This document shows positions 61,208-64,000 of a DNA stretch of 64,000 nucleotides, in pieces. The position numbers and the translations under genes were made by a program. The stretch comes from Yersinia similis (GTDB lineage: Bacteria; Pseudomonadota; Gammaproteobacteria; Enterobacterales; Enterobacteriaceae). The notes under the pieces were generated by a model. The model ran no database searches and was not told the origin of the DNA. It saw nothing but the letters and a program-made list of their open reading frames with translations. The stretch spans positions 195,659 to 259,658 of the forward strand of contig NZ_CGBP01000004.1 of assembly GCF_001053095.1 (NCBI RefSeq), read 5' to 3'. Each line of letters begins with the position of its first letter. Within the stretch, counting starts at the first letter, position 1.

Positions 61208-61662
61208 GATGATGGCCTCAAGTGATAATGATAACCAATATCATATATCACTCTATGGTGCTCTGCACCATGAGGTTATTGACAAAGTGCCCGCGACGGA
61301 GAGAACAGGCAGATCGTAAAGACGCCATAAACCCTTCCCTGGGGGCTCGAGCCGCGCCATCCTTGGCGCGGACTCTTTACTCTTCTGCCTATCCTCACCG
61401 TTCAAGAATGAGTCATCGAGGTTTGTCAGCAGTCTGACCATGTCGTTATCTACACTCTCATGTCATATGCATCATTTTGCGCAGTTGAACGACATCATGA
61501 TGACAGGCTGAAACAAAAATGGTAATTTTGGCTAAGAAAAATCCTAAAGAAATGTTAAAACGATTTAAACAATAATAATTCCCAACAAAAATTATTTGTC
61601 GTGATGTCTGAATAAATACCTCACGAGGATATGATTTATTAGTCTACTGACAGCACGATATT
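61208..61662. other. Upstream region of hmsT
   Basis: 455 bases, of which 61272-61436 are the second palindromic element. The remaining 220 bases before hmsT are AT-rich (61440-61660), likely holding the hmsT promoter; no hexamers assigned. Confidence 0.5.
61272..61436. mobile_element. Yersinia palindromic miniature element, copy 2
   Basis: About 165 bases, same orientation and nearly identical to 26910-27074, differing mostly around 61327-61345. Flanked by ACCATG at 61267-61272 and 61437-61442, a target-site duplication (5 or 6 bases depending on which G is counted). Central hairpin CCGCGCCA/TGGCGCGG. Sits 220 bases upstream of hmsT. Confidence 0.82.
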
Positions 61663-62799
61663 ATGCAGAGTGAATTGAATATGAATAGCCACTCCTACGA
61701 TCAGCTTTTGAAAAGCAAGCATCGGCTCTCTCTACTGCTTTTCCTATTTCTTAATGCATCATCAGCTATTTTCAGCATGCTATCATCGTCGCCTAAAACC
61801 CCCCCGGTAACGTTCCCCGTGGTGATGATTGCTGTTATAAACTTGAGCGCGGCGGCTTATCTGATTTTTATTTCAAAGAACTATATTGATAAAAAGAGCT
61901 ATGTTGACAAAAATGACTATGCGAATAAATTGAATTTATTTTCAATCATCATCGGTGTACTTTGGGCATGGCAAATCATTCTTAAATATGAATATCTAGA
62001 GACTAACGAAGATAATTACTTATTACTCAGTCTGTTTACGATCTTTTTTATCAGTACCATTGCTTTGTCTGATAATTTTTTCGCGTTTTGTCTGCATACG
62101 GCACCTTCGGCAATAACTGTTATCTTACTGGATGATTTTCATAATATTTTCCGCATTATATTTACCATCATGTTACCGCTGATTGGTTTTTCTTTACATC
62201 ACTTGATGTTGCGTCGAACTGATAACTTTACCCGTAAGCTGGTTGATCACCTTTCCAACGAAAGAGAAAAATTCAGTGATTTAAGCATGATAGACCCTCT
62301 GACTAGTTTGTATAATCGCCGTGGGCTGGAGAGCAAACTCGAAACATTGTTATCTCAGTCACCGGGAAATCATTATGTTCTGCTGCTCGATATCGATCAC
62401 TTTAAAGCCTATAACGACAACTATGGCCATACCATGGGCGATCAGGCTCTGGTACGGGTTTCGGCGGCTATTCGTGATGCTGTGCGCTCAAGAGATATCG
62501 TGGTGCGCTACGGTGGTGAAGAGTTTCTCGTACTCCTGACACATGTCAGTGAAGAGTATGCCAGCCAACTGGCAGAGCGTGTACGCCAGCGCGTTTTAGG
62601 CCTGGATATTCCACATGTATTTAATCATAAGGTCTCGACGACAGTCACCTTGAGTGCGGGTATTTCCCCCCTGCAAGCCTATGACTTGGCCGCTTCATTG
62701 AAAGCCGCGGATGAAGCGCTCTACCGGGCCAAGAAAAATGGCCGTAATAGCATCGAGTTTGCTAAAGATGAATTATCAAATGTGCAGTCTTCGCCTTAA
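61663..62799 (+). CDS. hmsT: Diguanylate cyclase HmsT
   Basis: 378 residues. About 5-6 membrane segments in residues 20-185 (MASE-like sensor region), then a GGDEF domain (about 205-370). Active site YGGEEF at 283-288 and I-site RSRD (275-278) five residues before it, both intact. In Y. pestis HmsT is a main source of c-di-GMP for biofilm in the flea. ATG at 61663 and 61681 are both possible starts; AGAG before the second is the better ribosome binding site. Identification rests on family, membrane layout and recalled map position near the tRNA cluster. Confidence 0.85.
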   Translation: MQSELNMNSHSYDQLLKSKHRLSLLLFLFLNASSAIFSMLSSSPKTPPVTFPVVMIAVINLSAAAYLIFISKNYIDKKSYVDKNDYANKLNLFSIIIGVLWAWQIILKYEYLETNEDNYLLLSLFTIFFISTIALSDNFFAFCLHTAPSAITVILLDDFHNIFRIIFTIMLPLIGFSLHHLMLRRTDNFTRKLVDHLSNEREKFSDLSMIDPLTSLYNRRGLESKLETLLSQSPGNHYVLLLDIDHFKAYNDNYGHTMGDQALVRVSAAIRDAVRSRDIVVRYGGEEFLVLLTHVSEEYASQLAERVRQRVLGLDIPHVFNHKVSTTVTLSAGISPLQAYDLAASLKAADEALYRAKKNGRNSIEFAKDELSNVQSSP

Positions 62800-63342
62800 T
62801 TAAATAGCTGAACATGCGGACACTCCATGCTGGTTGTTATTTTTAATGATTAATTATCGAGTTAAATACTGCACATTTAATTTCACTTCTATTACGTTCT
62901 TAAACAGTCTTATTATTCATTCAAGATAATTTAATCGGTTTATCAGTTGGTTTATCCGATTTATTTAAGCAGATCACTCTGTTTAAAAAACAGAGAAAAT
63001 AGCCTTTTTAATAAAAAACTGACTCACAGGTTTTCATTTTAACACCCCATTTACCCTTCTTGGTGACACCTCAATCATCGCACTCAACCACTTATGATCT
63101 TGAATAATATTCAACAGGGAAATGCCATACCCTATAATTCGGGATATGACTAAACTAATCATCAGCGTCTCTGCGTCAATATAAAACTATTTGTCGATAT
63201 ATACCCGTTGTCCTTCAAGATGCAAGAAGGCGGCCTTATTGGGTATAGGCCGCACCAGATGAGAAGTGAAACGATCATGGTGAAACGCCACTTTTTGGAT
63301 TATCCGCCAGCTTAAAGGCAGTAAACCGCGATTAATATGAGG
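62800..63342. other. Intergenic region hmsT / pectinesterase
   Basis: 543 AT-rich bases. A hairpin CTCTGTTT/AAACAGAG with a 3-base loop lies at 62978-62996, without a T run, and an ERIC-end fragment at 63199-63246. No gene seen. Confidence 0.55.
63199..63246. repeat. ERIC-end fragment
   Basis: ATATACCCGTTGTCCTTCAAGATGCAAGAAGG then a GGGTATA mirror. Matches the left end of the element at 30492. Flanking ATATACCC/GGGTATA is a small inverted repeat. Confidence 0.5.
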
Positions 63343-64000
63343 CTACTGTACAGTCCAATCAGGGAAAATCATGGGCAATGTGAACGCTTTTAGTTGCTCA
63401 GCAGACAACTGACGCCGCCCTTCATTAATTTCAGCCCCCGGCCCCTGACTGTTCGCCTCAAAGAAGCGTGAGTCTTGCGGATAGAACCAGATTTTCTCGC
63501 CTTGCTTATCTTTTCCAGACATTTTATCCCAGCCATAAATGTGATCATCCATTACGGTATTGATAAATACCGCCTGTCCAATAGCCGCAGGATCAGCATA
63601 ACGGCCATCATCAAACGCTGTAGTGGGGTGCCACGGACGCCCTAACGCAAAACTTTTAGCAGGTACTCCTGGCTCTTTGGTTAAACGGCTATTGAGAACA
63701 ATCAGGCCATAAGGTACGGTGTTTTGGGTACTGGGTGCCGTAATGTAACCATAAGGTGGGGAGATATCATTGCGATCACGGGCAATGATATTGCAGCGAT
63801 CAAATACCGTCACCCCTGAGCCAAAAATAAAATCGACGTGGCCACTGATGTCACAATCGGTAAAGTAACTGCGACTGCCCGTTTTGCTGTAAAGCGTATC
63901 TTGGTACCCCTCAAGTTTGACTTGCCTAAAGCGAGCTTTATCACTTTTTTCCGCTAATAACAGCGCCACCGCTTGCGTGTCTTTTAATTTCGTCGGGTCA
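63343..64000 (-). CDS. Pectinesterase, C-terminal part
   Basis: Carbohydrate esterase family 8 pectin methylesterase. The frame runs off the window; only about 219 C-terminal codons are seen (the apparent Met at 63969 is a Val codon inside TQAVALLL). Motifs: QAVALLLAEKSD, GYQDTLY, catalytic GHVDFIFGSG, and LGRPWH. Domain and end resemble PemB/YbhC-type outer-membrane lipoproteins, but the N-terminus needed to decide is outside. Demethylates pectin before lyases act, an ability known in Yersinia. Confidence 0.85.
   Translation of the reverse strand, partial: DPTKLKDTQAVALLLAEKSDKARFRQVKLEGYQDTLYSKTGSRSYFTDCDISGHVDFIFGSGVTVFDRCNIIARDRNDISPPYGYITAPSTQNTVPYGLIVLNSRLTKEPGVPAKSFALGRPWHPTTAFDDGRYADPAAIGQAVFINTVMDDHIYGWDKMSGKDKQGEKIWFYPQDSRFFEANSQGPGAEINEGRRQLSAEQLKAFTLPMIFPDWTVQ

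Overview
The window is chromosomal DNA of a Yersinia, most likely the Y. pseudotuberculosis/Y. pestis group. The gene order and protein sequences are enterobacterial, the intergenic spaces carry ERIC-type and Yersinia-palindrome-type miniature repeats, and the window holds two diguanylate cyclase loci that match hmsT and hmsCDE of Y. pestis. Sequence alone does not separate the two species. No IS element, prophage, rRNA operon or CRISPR array was seen.

The backbone follows the E. coli 99-to-0.6-minute region, read inverted. From 1 to 12.8 kb: ispH (cut by the edge), fkpB, lspA, ileS, ribF (one overlapping operon), rpsT, nhaR, nhaA, dnaJ, dnaK and satP. From 13.1 to 19 kb there is a lineage-specific insert: an AT-rich gene for an exported 815-residue protein with two beta/gamma-crystallin modules and a C-terminal GNAT-like domain, then an MFS symporter, followed by mogA and talB. 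From 19.4 to 30.4 kb: yaaA, the attenuated threonine operon thrLABC, arcA with the tiny yjjY gene facing away from it, creA, rob, gpmB, yjjX and trpR with its operator.

From 30.7 to 42.6 kb: slt, then a second insert holding a P2-type cation ATPase and the hmsCDE (yfiR-yfiN-yfiB) cyclic-di-GMP operon, then ettA, a Fic-family pseudogene that has lost its catalytic core, and nadR with a NadR box overlapping its own ribosome binding site. From 42.8 to 60 kb: radA, serB, ytjB, the nucleoside salvage operon deoCABD with a dual CRP control region, a NupC-family nucleoside transporter with its own CRP site, yjjV, yjjU, ytjA, osmY, prfC, rimI, holD and rsmC. From 60.2 to 64 kb: three identical tRNA-Leu(CAG) genes, a small membrane protein, hmsT, and the C-terminal part of a pectinesterase that runs off the window.

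Functional themes are translation and protein quality (IleS, RpsT, EttA, RF3, RimI, RsmC, DnaKJ), amino-acid synthesis (ThrABC, SerB, TrpR), NAD and nucleoside salvage, and c-di-GMP control of biofilm by HmsD and HmsT, both with GGDEF/GGEEF and I-site residues intact. The best candidates for undescribed biology are the crystallin-GNAT protein, the repeat insertions that alter terminators, leaders and one protein C-terminus, and the NadR box at nadR.
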